The position numbers and the translations under genes were made by a program. DNA of 64,000 bases from Chlamydoabsidia padenii. Taxonomy: Eukaryota > Mucoromycota > Mucoromycetes > Mucorales > Cunninghamellaceae. The notes below the pieces were generated by a model. That model was not told where the DNA came from and ran no database searches. It saw only the letters and a list, made by a program, of their open reading frames with translations. Of this stretch, positions 1 to 11,639 are shown piece after piece. The DNA lies in contig JAIWND010000023.1 of the NCBI GenBank assembly GCA_025330725.1, positions 372,001 to 436,000 of the forward strand, written 5' to 3'. Positions within the stretch are counted from its first letter, which is position 1. Each line of letters begins with the position of its first letter.

Positions 1-446
1 TTTTGATCTTGAAGATGATGACAAGATTGGGCTGCTATCATATCAAAGATAATGATAAAGATTAAAAAAGATAAAATCAATTGGTTAAAGTGCATTGTTA
101 TTTGGTAATGGGAATGGCAAAAGAAACGCAAAAAAAAGGGTCCCTTGATATACCTTTTTTTTTCCCTCCGAATGCATGATTTTCGATTTTTCAAATTCCG
201 TTTTTCAAATTCCGCCATCCCGATTTCTTTATCTTTGACGAGATAAGTCGATGGATTCATAAGAGAATATCTTTATCATCGTGTCACCTACCATCTTGTG
301 GAGAGAGAAGAAGAAGAAAAAAACACTATTTAAGCCTCCAATCATCGATTCATTGTTTCCATTGTTTCTCCTTTACTTTTTATCATCTCCATCTATCATA
401 TCCCTTTATATATATATATATATATATATTATCAAGCTGAGTTTTC
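1..446 (+). promoter_or_regulatory. Upstream region of the purine permease gene
   Basis: No gene is visible here. The region holds two tandem TTTTTCAAATTCCG-like boxes at about 189-216, which are weak versions of the recurrent promoter-type motif described in the findings. A CT-rich stretch follows, and an (AT)n run at about 409-429 sits directly before the first ATG. This fits a 5' flank plus leader for the gene starting at 447. Confidence 0.4.
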
Positions 447-2594
447 ATGATGTCCTCCTCCAGCTCGATTACTGACAAAAAACATCATCATCTTGAAATT
501 GCCACTGAGCAAGAACAAGATGTTGGCATGTATGATTATACTACTGTGGCTACTCCTAATTCAAACGCAAGATCCTCTTTTTTACATCATATCAAAGAAA
601 AGGTCACTACCCGCCATGGTTGGATTGGGGCGTATGATTATGCAGCTGTGTGGTAAGTTTTCGGGGTTTTAATATCATCAGGGCCACTCTTTTAACTTTC
701 TCCTCCTCCATAGTATGCCTCGGATCCCTTACTTACATCCCAAATCCAATGGATCACCTTTTTATGGCCCTAATGATGATATACCTATTGTTGTAGCTAT
801 CATCATGGGATTACAACACTTTTTAGCTGTGATTGGAGGGGTGATTGCTCCAACGATCATGGTAAGTGGAGCTGGTTCCTCTTTTCTCAACCTCGATAAT
901 GCTACTCGTCAATATATGGTATCTGCATCTTTGATTGTGTCTGGTTTAATGAGGTAAAAAGCATTACTTTATTACTTTATTATATCAATCAAAGTGGCTA
1001 ACAGGTTCAATTCAGTATGGTACAGATCATTCGATTCAAAATTCCCAAAACAAGATTCTATGTTGGGGCGGGGTATGAAATCCTGCGATCATAAATCTTT
1101 TTTATTTTTTATTTTTTTCTCATATGCTTCTCTTTCCTTTATTTTAATCAATTCAGTCTCCTACAAATCACTGGTGTATCATTTGCCAACATTGCTTCAG
1201 CTCAAGCCCTTATCAAGAATATGTACGATAGTGGGGCGTGTCCCATGTCTGCTGACGGTACTCCATTACCTTGTCCTGATGCTTTTGGTGCCATTCTAGG
1301 AACTCAGGTATGTTAAACACCTTGACATTACACCATCTTTACTCACTAGCTCTGTATGTATCTTTTATTTATTTATGTATAGATGGTGGCATCTCTTTTA
1401 GCTGTTGGCATTAGCTTCCTCCCTCCTCGTGCTATTCGACACATGTTTCCCAAGATCGTCAGTGGTATTGTACTTGTTGTCATTGGCTCCTCATTACTAA
1501 GTTCTGGATTTAAGAACTGGGCTGGAGGAGCTGGACCCTGTATGGCACGACCTACTAGTGGTGACTTTGTTGTCTGTCCTTCGATCCATTCACCTAATGC
1601 TCAAGCCTGGGGCAGTCCTGTCAACTTTGCGTTGGGTGCGTCGGTGTTTGTAATGATTCTCGTGGTGGAACTGGTCGGGTCGGTGTTTATGAAAAACGTC
1701 TCTGTGGTGCTTGGGCTCTTGGTGGGATGCATCATTGCTGCTAGTCTGGGTATGTTTGACTCATCATCGATCTCAAGTGCTCCGGCCATCACATTTTTGT
1801 GGGTGAAAACATTCAAGCTTAGTATCTATGGTCCTGGTATTATTCCCTACATCTTTACTGTCTTGGACATGGCGATCGAATGCTTGGGTGATATTACAGC
1901 TGCCAGTGATGTCTCGGGTCTTACGTTGGAAGGCAAAAAGTTTGAAGAACGATGCCAAGGTGGGCTTTTGGCGGATGGTCTCTCGGGTATCTTCTCTGGT
2001 CTCGCTACTTCGATGGGGGTTGTCACATTTAGTCAGAACAATGGGATCATTGCTGTCACTCGGTGTGCAAGTCGTACGGCTGGTTTTGTATGCGCTACTA
2101 TGCTGATCATTTGCGGTATCTTTGGTAAGATATCTGCCGCCTTCTTGGCCATTCCTTCTCCTTTGATTGGTGGTATGACAGTCTTTTTGTTTGCCAGTGT
2201 TGCGGCCAGTGGAATTCGTATCTTGGGCTATCTGGATTGGACTCGACGGGATCGTGTTATCATTGCTGCATCACTCTCTATTGCTCTTGGTGTCAGTATG
2301 GTGCCTGATTGGTTTAGCCATGTCCTTCCTACCTCTACCAATACTGCTCTACAGGGATTCTATGATGCTATTGACACTGTGGTCAGCACGGGCTATATTA
2401 TGGCAGGCATCATGTCTGTTGTCCTGAATCTGATCCTTCCTTACGATTCTCCTGACGATCAGCTTAGACCCTCTTCTGAACAAGACGATCCTGCTGTCAT
2501 TACTGGATCACAACGCTTCCATATGGAACCAATTGGTCAAGGCATTTCCGCCGACATCAAATCCTCCTCTCCGTCTTCCTCTTTCACAAAGTGA
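447..2594 (+). CDS. Uric acid/xanthine permease, NCS2 family (UapA-like)
   Basis: The product is a predicted plasma-membrane purine:H+ symporter importing uric acid and/or xanthine. Five exons, 447-652, 714-953, 1016-1072, 1157-1307 and 1383-2594, give 621 aa. A hydrophilic N-terminus precedes many hydrophobic segments. The NCS2 signature region is clear in the last exon: SQNNGIIAVTR, followed by IPSPLIGGMTVFLFASVAASG. The conserved QN pair and the region after it form the substrate site in UapA. Length and motif order match fungal UapA/UapC (about 570-620 aa). A second ATG directly follows the chosen one, so the start could be 3 bases later. All introns are GT-AG and 61-84 nt. Exact purine specificity is inferred from the family. 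Confidence 0.93.
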
Positions 2595-2975
2595 TGACCC
2601 ATCTTTAACTTTATCTTTATCCCCCCCCCTTTTTTTTTGTATATAGTCATCCCCTCACTACTTATAGTATTAATGTATTCTTATTTTTTATTATCACAAC
2701 AATAAACAAAACTCTTGTCTTTCTTTTTTTTTTTTATTGTCCAATTAAATGATCTTCGGATCAAAATCATGCAAATACCTATAGTGCGCTATCATAAGGG
2801 TAAATTGACTTGATCTGTGATAACTTGTTGCATGAATTAGCAATACTTTTATCACCACACATAACACAAAGCCCCGGGGAAGCGGCATTTGAAATATTTT
2901 TTCTTTTTCCTCTCTCACTCACTCACTCTCTCTTTTCCCTCTCTTTCTTTTCCTTTGTTTTTTTTTATTTTTATA
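2595..2975. other. Intergenic, 3' flank and promoter
   Basis: No gene is seen. AATAAA-type signals near 2700 fit the 3' end of the permease gene. A GCGGCATTTGAAA box at about 2882, followed by a CT-rich tract, lies directly before the SET-domain gene. Confidence 0.4.
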
Positions 2976-4872
2976 ATGCAAACCAAATTTGATAAACTAG
3001 GATCAGACTTTTGGCAATGGCTCATTGACAACAAAGCTGTCGTATCTGATGCTATTGCGTTTAAAGATTACAGTGCTGAAAATGCTGGCCGTGGTGTGGT
3101 CGCTACTCGATCTATAAAGGTAAATTCGATTATTATTATTTTTCAAGTTGACGTGCCCCGACTAATTCTTCTTCCTCTTTGTATCCCTTATATTGTTATA
3201 GGAAGGTGAAGAACTCTTTACTATACCTCGATCTTTACTCTTCTCTACCAAGACAGCACAATTGGCCAGTAAAGAAGATATGGAAACCGTATTGGCAGAC
3301 TTGGATGGTTGGACCCCTTTGATCTTGTGTATGATGTATGAACTTGATCGCGATGATTCATTCTGGAAACCTTACTTTGGTAAGTATAAAAGTATAACAT
3401 GAATGAACATGAGGTATTAATTGATATTTATTACTGTTACTATAGATTTACTCCCTCGGTCCTTCTCAACACCAATGTTTTGGACAGATCTTACACCATT
3501 GGAGGGAACTGATGTGATGAACAAAATTGGCAAACAAGAAGCTGATCAATGCTACGATGATCAAATTGTACCTATCCTCAAGGTAAAATATCCTCTTTTT
3601 CATATGAATGGTGAAATGTCAACTTTTTTTTTTTTTTTTTTTGTATTGTATTGTTAGGCCCATCCAACTTTATTCGATCTCAAGGTGCATAACAAGGAAT
3701 TGTTTCATGTCTGTGGGTCTTTGATCATGGCGTACAGTTTCCATGACGAATACAAGGATGAATCGGTAAACAGTAAACAGCAACAAGAAAACAACACCAG
3801 TGACGATGAAGACGACGACGAAGAAGAAGAAGAAGAAGAAGAAGAAGATCAAGGATTATTGGCAATGGTACCTATGGCTGATATGTTAAACCATAAAACG
3901 GGCCACAACAATGCACGACTCTTCCACGAATCACATGGTCTGGTAATGAAATCAATCAAGGATATTCCTCAAGGCGATCAAGTATTCAACACATATGGTG
4001 ATTTATGTAATGCTGATTTGCTGCGTAAATACGGCTTTACCGATGACAACAATCCGCATGATCTCGTCGAAATTGATGGTGAAGATCTAGTCACTTTGGC
4101 TTGCTCGGAAGACACCGATGATACTCTTAAAGAAGAAAAGGTAAAATGATGGATACTACTATTCCATGCACTTCTTTTTCTTCTTCTTCTGACTCCTTTA
4201 TCTTATTTTATAGATATCCTTTTTGATGGACGAAGGCGTAATGGACGAGTAAGTGCATTGTTAAAAATGGATACAATAATGGTTTTTACTTATCTCCCTT
4301 CTCTCTTCCCCTAGTTACTTTGTGATAGATGGTGATCACGAGATCCCCCCTGAAATGATCATAGCAGGTAATAATGATAATAATAATATAATTTTTTAAA
4401 AAAAACATACAAGCCAACTCATCGTCATTTAATGCGTAGTGATTGTTTTTGGTAGTTCCCGTGATGCCTTTCAAAAGATGATCTCTAAAGAAAAGTTGCC
4501 TAAACCCAAAATGACGGAACAAGTGGAACAAGTACTAGTCTCTATATTGAATCAACGACTGACCAAGTATAGAACTAGTTTGAAGGTAAAGTTAAAAGGG
4601 ATTACATGACACAAGATATCGGGGGTGGTGATGGGGGAACGCACACTCATCACTACTTTTGGGGGGTTTATAAATAGGAGGACTTGGAACAACTTCAAGG
4701 GACACGAACCGAAAATGAAAAGAATGCACTTCGTATTCGAATAGGTGAAAAGACGATTATAGAACGCACATTGGACTCCCTTAGAAATAATAATAGTAGC
4801 TTAGAAAAACGACCAGCCTCCTCTTCTTCAGAGGTTGATCATTCCTCTAACAAGAAATTTAAACCCCAATAA
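2976..4872 (+). CDS. SET-domain protein lysine methyltransferase (Rkm4/SETD6-like)
   Basis: The product is a predicted N-lysine methyltransferase. The yeast counterpart Rkm4 modifies ribosomal protein eL42; that target is inferred from the family. Eight exons, 2976-3119, 3202-3379, 3446-3582, 3658-4140, 4214-4248, 4315-4367, 4440-4585 and 4678-4872, give 456 aa. The SET core starts with NAGRGVVATRSI near residue 32. After an inserted acidic stretch of consecutive Glu residues (a GAA repeat at 3820-3846) come PMADMLNHK and FNTYGDLCNADLLRKYGF, the canonical SET NH and Y-x-L motifs. A Rubis-substrate-binding-like helical C-terminus ends in a basic tail. The acidic microsatellite insertion lies inside the SET domain and is probably a surface loop. 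Confidence 0.9.
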
Positions 4873-5172
4873 AGGAATCCTTTTTTTTTATATCATGTCT
4901 ACATGCTTTATCATCAAAACCCCTTTTTGCCACACATTAGGTTTTAGATACATGCATACAACAAACGAATCATTCTCGTTCGCTTATCATCCCCCCTTGT
5001 CTTTTGCTCCAAATAGAAAAATTAGTCCATATATGGTGATGAAAATGAAAAAATATATAAAGCTCTTGGTCTTTTATTTTTGGGGAAGGAAAAGGAAATA
5101 TTATTCTTCTTTTATCCATTGTTGTAATTATCTTTTTTGTGTACTTTATATATATATTCTACATACATCACC
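4873..5172. other. Intergenic, no gene seen
   Basis: This AT-rich stretch holds the 3' end of the SET gene and the leader of the cyclin gene, with a TATATATA run just upstream of 5173. I see no coding pattern on either strand. Confidence 0.3.
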
Positions 5173-5715
5173 ATGGTTATTCCTTCTTCATCCATCTCCA
5201 CAGGCTCCATCGACTCTTTATCATCCACCACCAGCTCACCTACTCTGGATTTCTATCACAGCCCGGAACCTGCTCTTTCTTTTATGGTAAAAAAGATTGA
5301 TGGTCTATTGGATTGCTCTTCCTCTCCGCGAGGACATCGAACCTTACCCTCTTTGGCCAGTTTTGTCCGCCAAGTCTACGTGAAATGTCGATTATCGCCG
5401 GCGATTCTGGTCATTGCCTTGATATACATCCAACGATTACAGCAAGAATTGCCATCAGATTCAAAGGGCGACTATGATACTCCGCATAAAGTGTTTTTGG
5501 CCGCTATCATCCTTGCCTGTAAATTCAACGACGATTCTAAAAGCAGGGTCCAATCTATCTATCGATGTGTGTCTGTCGTTTATACTAATGTCGATGTCAA
5601 TGAAATGGAACGCAGCTTTTTGGCTGTGGTCAATTATGATTTGTATGTGGATATCAAACAACTTGTTGCATTCATTCAGGAACATCCTACCCTTGAACTT
5701 AATTGGGAAGATTAA
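5173..5715 (+). CDS. Pho80/PCL-type cyclin
   Basis: The product is a short single-exon cyclin of 180 aa, expected to bind a Pho85/CDK5-like kinase and take part in cell-cycle or nutrient signalling. The chosen ATG sits in a CACCATGG context. An in-frame ATG at 5137 would add 12 residues but falls in AT-rich leader sequence. A Ser/Thr-rich N-terminus is followed by a cyclin box: SFVRQVYVKCRLSPAILVIA, then YIQRLQ, then KVFLAAIILACKFNDD, the typical alanine-rich helix of PCL cyclins. The end NYDLYVDIKQL fits the last cyclin-box helices. The lack of introns contrasts with its intron-rich neighbours. The exact subfamily (Pcl1/2, Clg1 or Pho80) cannot be resolved by eye. Confidence 0.85.
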   Translation: MVIPSSSISTGSIDSLSSTTSSPTLDFYHSPEPALSFMVKKIDGLLDCSSSPRGHRTLPSLASFVRQVYVKCRLSPAILVIALIYIQRLQQELPSDSKGDYDTPHKVFLAAIILACKFNDDSKSRVQSIYRCVSVVYTNVDVNEMERSFLAVVNYDLYVDIKQLVAFIQEHPTLELNWED

Positions 5716-6380
5716 ACCCCGCCATCACAATTTGTCATCTCCCCCCCCCCTCTTCTTCTTCTTTACTATGAGCCTAAAACATACCCACTCATCCCCTTCC
5801 TAACTTTTTTAAAACAGCCAACTCCATGTATATACACTATTATCTTTTATGCTTTTTTTTATGCCCCATATTGCCCTTTTTAAGCCCCGCCACACTTCTT
5901 CCCCCCCCAACTATGTACATACACATTACATTATCTAAAAAAGATAGCTTTATCTATAAATATAATTCATATTTAACCCCCCCCCTTTATTCCAAACAAA
6001 CAACATAATAAAAACAACTAGGTGTATATGATTCTAAACTAAATGTCTATCTAATCCTGGGTTTCATCATGCACCCCCCTTTTTTTGTTTCCAGCCATCC
6101 CCGTTTTCAATCTTGAATAAGAGAATTTCACCAAATAAAGGTATTCCAAGGATCATATCACTGATCCAATAGAGTGTGTCGCCATCTATAATATGATATA
6201 AAGGAGATTTCAGTGAGTAGGAAGCGATTTACTTTTTGATCTTTTATATAGCATGAATTCTATTTTTAACTTTTTTTCTTTTGTATTTGTATTATGGCTT
6301 ACCTGAACCAAAGAAGAGTTTCCATCAAAACCACATACGCATATCAAGTCATGTAAGAAGAGGAAAAAGGATGCATCATG
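5716..6380. other. Intergenic, no gene seen
   Basis: This is low-complexity DNA with C-runs and an AATAAA near 6006 that can end the cyclin transcript. I find no coding signal. Confidence 0.3.
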
Positions 6381-6385
6381 CAGAG

Positions 6386-7470
6386 TGTCCTGCGGTTGTC
6401 GTTCCAGTAGGATGAGGAGAAGTATGGAGGGTGATTTGATCAGTTGCTTTTAAAGTCATGTCTGCAGGAGGAGGATATAAGGAGCTGTAATTCTGATAGG
6501 TAAAACTACATTGCTGACCAAGTCCCCTTGTAATATGGCGTCCATCTTGTTTAGGTGTCTATTTGTACACTACAATGCGATCATTGCCAGTTTTTGCTTC
6601 AATAAAAGGACACATGTAAGTATTAGCCACCAGTCCTAAACGTGATGCAGGTTAAAAGATGAGTATATACGTTGGAGATAAATCCATGACCTTGATTATT
6701 ATACTTACCAGTAATAGCACCAAGATATACCACTACACATTCTTCGTAAAGCAAGATCAAACATTGAGGCGTCAGGGTGGTCGTAGTCATAAAGTACCGC
6801 CAGAATTTCAAGTTGTCCAAACCTTCTATGCATGGAAGAGAGAAAAGCCAGGTCGACAGAATCAATCATACCACATGTTTACTAATTGAGATATAGAAGC
6901 ACCAATGCTGCTAATTCATCTTGTTGACATTTTGGAAAAGCATCCCAATTGATTTTCCACCCCAATAGTCGGACATGGTGCTATGTTGTTCCGCCAATGA
7001 TCCTAGAGCTGATATACAAAGTGCAAAAAGTATGGATACCAGTGCGAATGATAGACGCCCCTCCCCCCCCCCACTTTTTTTTTGTTCAACTTACCTTGGT
7101 TATAAGTGACAAGTACGGAAGATGTCAAAGGGAATCTTGAGATATTTCGCCACTATCTTTTTCATTCCACCAGACGGTAATCATAGTAAGAGGAGTTACC
7201 AGAGCCAACAGAGTTATATCGAGTGTAATTAAGGGATTGCAGTAACTGATACTCCAAAAGATGTCCATTTGTGTAGCCAATCTTGACAGGAGTTCCATTC
7301 AGATTGCCTTGATAGTAAAATAGCCCAAAGGCAAGTCGTGGAAGAGTGACCAAGGTTCATGATATTGCTTCGGAATAGATTGGTGATTAACCTTAAAGGT
7401 TGCAAGTAGAAGCTTCAGCTGGCAAGGAGGTCGTTAATGATATCTTCCAAGTGTCTTTTCGACATGTTTG
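6386..7470 (-). pseudogene. Decayed intron-containing gene, unidentified
   Basis: Several open stretches on the minus strand look coding but are broken by stops and frame changes. One is 7162-7353, with phrases such as FYYQGNLNGTPVKIGYTNG. Another is 6709-6865, which reads into a consensus 73-nt intron (6636-6708, GTAAGT...TTTAG) and continues in phase to about 6386, interrupted by a single in-frame TAG near 6561. The preserved splice sites and open frame around that stop suggest a once-functional spliced gene. I do not recognise the family. Exon boundaries upstream of 6865 are not resolved. Confidence 0.35.
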
Positions 7471-7622
7471 ATAAAGAGAGATACCGAAGAGTGATTGAGT
7501 CAACTACTAATTGTTTATTGTGTAAACGAGAAAAGGAAGAGAAAAAAAAAACGGGTGATTTTTTTTTTTAAAAAAAAAAAAGGGAGAAGGCGGGGCCGAT
7601 CGGAATCTGAAACCCCGAATCT

Positions 7623-8189
7623 CTACTTTTGCTTTACCAATGCTAAAGTGAAGCACACAGTCGCCATGATATCACTCACCAAACGGAACTTGTGTATGCG
7701 CACCCATTTTTTCACAGCGTTCTTTACAGATGAATTGTGGCTTTCCTTGTTTTCAATGATCGTTTGGCAAGGATACATGATCACCGGGACATATGCAAAG
7801 TGTAACCCAGCCAAAAGTGCACCCCAACCAAAATAAGCATTGCCGCCTTGACGAAAATAGACATAGGCACCTACCATACTAGAAGCACCACCAAAAGTAA
7901 CAATTGGTCCTAGCAAACCATAAAAGTAGCGAGTGAACCATTTCGATATGGCTGTGGGGTTGAGTTCCAATAGCGCTGGGATAGTAACAAGGGCATCTAC
8001 ACCAATGGTTGTTAGTGCAGTAGAAGTAACCAATGGTAATATAGGAAGAATCGGGCGAGTCATTGATACAAAGGACAAAAAAACTTTCATTTGGTTTTTA
8101 TAACCTGTCATCAACTCCGCTAAAGTCCCGACCCTGGTCGAACACGAGACCTTTAAAGAAATTGACACATATACAACGCTAATAAACAT
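7623..8189 (-). CDS. DUF1772-like small integral membrane protein
   Basis: A single-exon gene of 188 aa. After a short N-terminal segment there are hydrophobic stretches at roughly residues 45-70, 88-110, 118-138 and 170-185. Features include GGASSMVGAYVYFRQGG, a conserved-looking loop with LHFAYVPVIMYP, and a C-terminal WVRIHKFRLVSDIMATVCF segment. The W-x(3-4)-H-x-x-R pattern and four-helix layout fit DUF1772 membrane proteins, a family that includes anthrone oxygenase-like enzymes; no function is claimed. Start chosen at the most upstream ATG; internal ATGs near residues 28 and 34 are possible. A perfect copy of the recurrent intergenic motif lies about 95 nt upstream (8282-8291). Confidence 0.6.
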   Translation of the reverse strand: MFISVVYVSISLKVSCSTRVGTLAELMTGYKNQMKVFLSFVSMTRPILPILPLVTSTALTTIGVDALVTIPALLELNPTAISKWFTRYFYGLLGPIVTFGGASSMVGAYVYFRQGGNAYFGWGALLAGLHFAYVPVIMYPCQTIIENKESHNSSVKNAVKKWVRIHKFRLVSDIMATVCFTLALVKQK

Positions 8190-8880
8190 AAACCATTATT
8201 TTGGTACACTTCTGTGACCAGTCAGGGTAAGTTTATGGTAGTGTGAACTGATGATGCCGCGACCAAAACAGAAAAATGAATTCAAATCCCGCCATGGTTG
8301 GCCACAACCATGCTTCTTGTATTAATGTAATGATGATAAGGATGACATCAAGTAGAAACGAAACATATTCCGTTTTATGTCCATTATTTTACATAGATCA
8401 ACAAAGTCTTTTCTTTATAGAGAGGGTAGCATGATTCATGCAAAAAAAAGATCTTTTAAATTCCTGATTAGTCGGGGTTTAAAATAAATATGGCTTCTAA
8501 CATACATAGAAACTTTTCTTCATGTATTACAATCCATCAATAAATAAGGCCGGCATCCTAGATTAATTCAGTGAAACTCGTCTTGTTGTTCTGGGTGTTT
8601 GTAGTGGGGAAAAAAAATTGCACACTGATACGACCCTATACAACAAAACTTCTACACTCGCCAAAAAAAAAAAAAAAAAAAAAAAAAAAGCCATGTGAAG
8701 TTTTTAGAATGATTCGGCAGCCACGATGGAACTCCTTGTATCAACAATTCCTCTTCTTCCAAACAAAACAAGAACGATGGCGATTGTGGTGTCGATGAAA
8801 AAGACGGGGCGCCCAGTGGGCACCGTTATTTTTGCTGTACCGCAGAACCCCCTATATGGAAATAGGTGGTACAGTCAGTT
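8190..8880. other. Intergenic with A28 tract
   Basis: No gene is supported. The region holds the promoter-side motif TCAAATCCCG (8282-8291) and a long A-run at about 8661-8689. Small open frames here have no recognisable content. Confidence 0.3.
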
Positions 8881-8886
8881 TGAAAA

Positions 8887-9347
8887 ATCCCGCCTGCCCC
8901 TTGATTCCCTCCTAAGATTTGGTAAGAGCACTGCTCGCTCAATTGTCAACAGATGCTAATGATTAAAGTGGTGATGTGGACAATATAGCATATTTCCAAC
9001 TCAAGTCACCGCAAAAACCTAGCTCCAAGACCCTTGTGTCAGTATGTTCAAGCTTGCGATGACTTTTTACCTGTCATTTGTAAGAGGGAAAAAAAAAAAA
9101 AAAGTACGGAACCAGATTTCATTTTCAGATCCCGCCTGCCTCTACTAAGATTTGGAAGGACTGTACTCGCTCTAATTGTCAACCGATGCTAATAATTAAA
9201 ATGGCGATGTGGACACTATAGCATATTTTCAACACAAGTCACCGCAAAGACCAAGCTCTAATACTCTTGTATCAGTATGTTCAAGCTTGCAGTAACTTTT
9301 ACCTGTCATTTGTAAGAAAAAGAAAAAGAAAGTACGAAGAGGAACCA
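8887..9347 (+). repeat. Tandem direct duplication, two ~220-bp copies
   Basis: Copy 1 (about 8887-9115) and copy 2 (about 9128-9347) share order and sequence. Both start CCCGCCTGCC and contain a CTAAGATTTGG segment. They then read through TGTGGAC, ACTATAGCATAT or AATATAGCATAT, CAAGTCACCGCAAA and CAGTATGTTCAAGCTTGC to ACCTGTCATTTGTAAGA, and end near an A-rich tract plus AAGTACG. They differ by scattered substitutions and short indels, so the duplication is old. No coding function is visible. Confidence 0.85.
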
Positions 9348-9349
9348 GA

Positions 9350-9946
9350 CAAATAATCTTTCATATCCCGAAATTCATGCACGACCTCGATATCTTTTTG
9401 TCATCCCAAATCGACTTTTATCTATATAGATGGATATAGTGATTATGAGTGGCCATAGGTCAATACCGCAATATTGAAATTCATATAGATTCGATACTGA
9501 TGCCACAAAGGCTTACATATAAATAATGGTGATACCGACCAATACATTGCAATACAGGTCAATGCATGCGGTAAAGATAGTAGCAATACATATAGACAGT
9601 AGAAACACACATAGTACACATATAAATCAAGAAAAGATACCCAGATATAAAAAAAGGCGTTTATATATACAACAATACATACAGATGAATAGAAGACATA
9701 TAGATAAAATCAAGACATGCAGGTGGAGTGAAGACATGTAGAAGCATCAAGATTATTGTACATCTTATTTAAAAAAACCGCTCCCTTTCAAATCTATATA
9801 TGGGAATGAGAAGTCCAACAAAAAACCGTATAATGCATTTGAGTAATTAGCTGTTCGTCAAAAGTTCATCAGTCCTGTCAAGTTATAAGACAGTAAAGGG
9901 TAGTGGGTAAGATAAGTGGTTTTATTTAATAAGATTATATAGATAT
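9350..9946. other. AT-rich intergenic, no gene seen
   Basis: The sequence is simple, ATA/ACA-rich and without a convincing coding frame on either strand. Confidence 0.3.
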
Positions 9947-10285
9947 TTATACTAGATGGTCTACGGGGAGATAAGGGATAATAATCAACACAATATGACA
10001 ACATATTAAACACCACTGTAATAAAATAAAAGAAGCCTGTTCACCAATTGCCATTTTTTCTTGCTTGATTAACTTGAGTTCGTTAACAGCCGCCATAACA
10101 GGATTTGAGTCTTCATTGTATTGATGTAAGGATTTGCCTTTCAGTGCCACCCATTCCTTCTTAATGGTACGTTGTAGCCGAGTATACCAACTAAAAGCTT
10201 GCCCTTCCAATATAGCTCGTAGATCTTCCACCATTTGCACAGGAGTATAACCAAAGAATTCCGCCAGAGGTTCGTATCTTTCCAT
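9947..10285 (-). pseudogene. Retrotransposon gag fragment
   Basis: A 112-codon open frame resembles the retrotransposon Gag domain (PF03732 type): LAEFFGYTPVQMVEDLRAIL, then GQAFSWYTRLQRTIKKEW, then GKSLHQYNED. The Gag helices end abruptly, with no zinc knuckle and no pol downstream, and the last 25 residues look unrelated. No flanking LTRs were recognised. It is distinct in sequence from the Gag of the intact element at 28.3 kb, so it derives from a different Ty3/Gypsy-like family. Confidence 0.65.
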
Positions 10286-10289
10286 CCAT

Positions 10290-11039
10290 TACTACGCTCC
10301 CGTTGCAAAAGTTGGAAATCTAGCTCGTCGTCGTCGTTTCAAGTAGGTGTTGGATATGTTCTTGTCATTCACGTCGTTCCCTGCCACATTACATAAAACA
10401 AGTATGCAACAGCCAACAAGAAGTCAAATTCTACAACCAGTGTAAATAATTAACAATTCAGTTAGAGTATAAAACAGTAACAACTTTGGCAGAGTATCAT
10501 TCAAGATGCATTGACTTACATTTATGACCAGAATCACAATAAAAGGGAGGAAGCCATGAGATTGCAGCCATCACAAAACATGTTTTTCATATAGACAGCC
10601 ATTAGGTGTTTAATGGATTACTTTTGTGTGTGAATGAATCCATCTTGTAATCATGGCCAGCCAACAATAGGAATGAATGCGGGGGACAATTTGTCTGTCA
10701 AGCAAAGGTTCTTGAAGGGGGTTTGTTTGAAGGGGAGGTTTTTGTATAGGGGAGTTTAAACAAAAAAAAAAGGTGGAAAGAAAAGGAAAAAAATGAATTT
10801 TAAAAATCGCATTTTTATAGTTCGCGACGTGACGGAATTTTAATAGCTTTGCGAAAAAGCATTTCCTTTTTCTTTGTCTTCCGATTCCAAAGACATTCAA
10901 CTTGGTCCTCTTCAACAGGGAACTCCCATTTGTTGTAACGATTGAATGATGAAGATAAACAAAAAGAGGTGACGAAGCAACTGACTGTGGTTGTAATGGG
11001 CTTTCTTGGAAATTATTCAAACAGGATCAACACGGCAAA
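10290..11039. other. Repeat-derived intergenic, no gene seen
   Basis: A 136-codon minus-strand open frame (10610-11020) has no family resemblance and overlaps the start of the dispersed repeat. I do not call a gene. Confidence 0.3.
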
Positions 11040-11512
11040 GGTAAAAGAAAGGCAGGAAGAAAAAGGGGTAGTAATGTATACTGTCTCTTGCTTCTTGGAC
11101 AATCACCTTACCCAAAACTCTAATACTAATGCTTTTCAGTTTATGTCGATGTAGAATCGGCACCTACCAATTGACCCTGGACGAGTCTCTTTTTTGGCTG
11201 ATACAGCAAACTGGGAAAAAGGATGACGTTCTCCAAATGGAATACAATAGGCTTTGGTTGAAAAGAAGAATAATGCTATAGCAAACGCGGTGGGCATCAA
11301 GGGTGGATAGGGTGGTCAAGTGCGACGATAGTACACCTCTTGATTGCAACTAGAGTAAATATATGAATGTCAAGTCAATCATTGGTCCAGCAAGATCAAA
11401 ATATGATGTCTTGTGGATAGCAATGGTGGTGGATTAGTTATAGATTGGTTTTATTGTAGATATAGTGTTATATTTAATCTTAATGTCAATAAAGTCTTGT
11501 TTAATCATATGT
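11040..11512 (+). repeat. Internally deleted copy of a LINE-like repeat (copy 1)
   Basis: The segment around 11421-11510 contains TTTTATTGTAGATATAGTG followed by TGTCAATAAAGTCTTGTTT. It matches the reverse complement of 26205-26270. The segment 11040-11300, read on the minus strand, matches 26860-26930 and 27090-27260. Shared pieces include AACCAAAGCCT, GAGAACGTC, CAGCCAAAAAAGAG and AGACAGTATACAT or AGGCAGTATACAT. The two loci keep the same order in opposite orientation. Here the reverse-transcriptase-like middle present at 26.28-26.76 kb is missing. Confidence 0.6.
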
Positions 11513-11639
11513 TTGCTGGTCAATATGATTATGTCTATCAATGAAAGTGTTTCTATCATGAATGATTTATGTATCACGATGGATAACAGCTATATACATG
11601 ATGTAAAGTCCAAAATTAGTTGGACAGCTAAAATACCTA

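Noticed and set aside
8282..8291. TTCAAATCCC as the T-arm of a tRNA gene (here and at the other motif sites)
   Set aside because: No cloverleaf, D-arm or acceptor stem could be built around any copy; only 27921-27992 folds as a tRNA.
10610..11020. 136-codon minus-strand frame
   Set aside because: No family resemblance, cysteine/serine-rich chance composition, overlaps the dispersed repeat.
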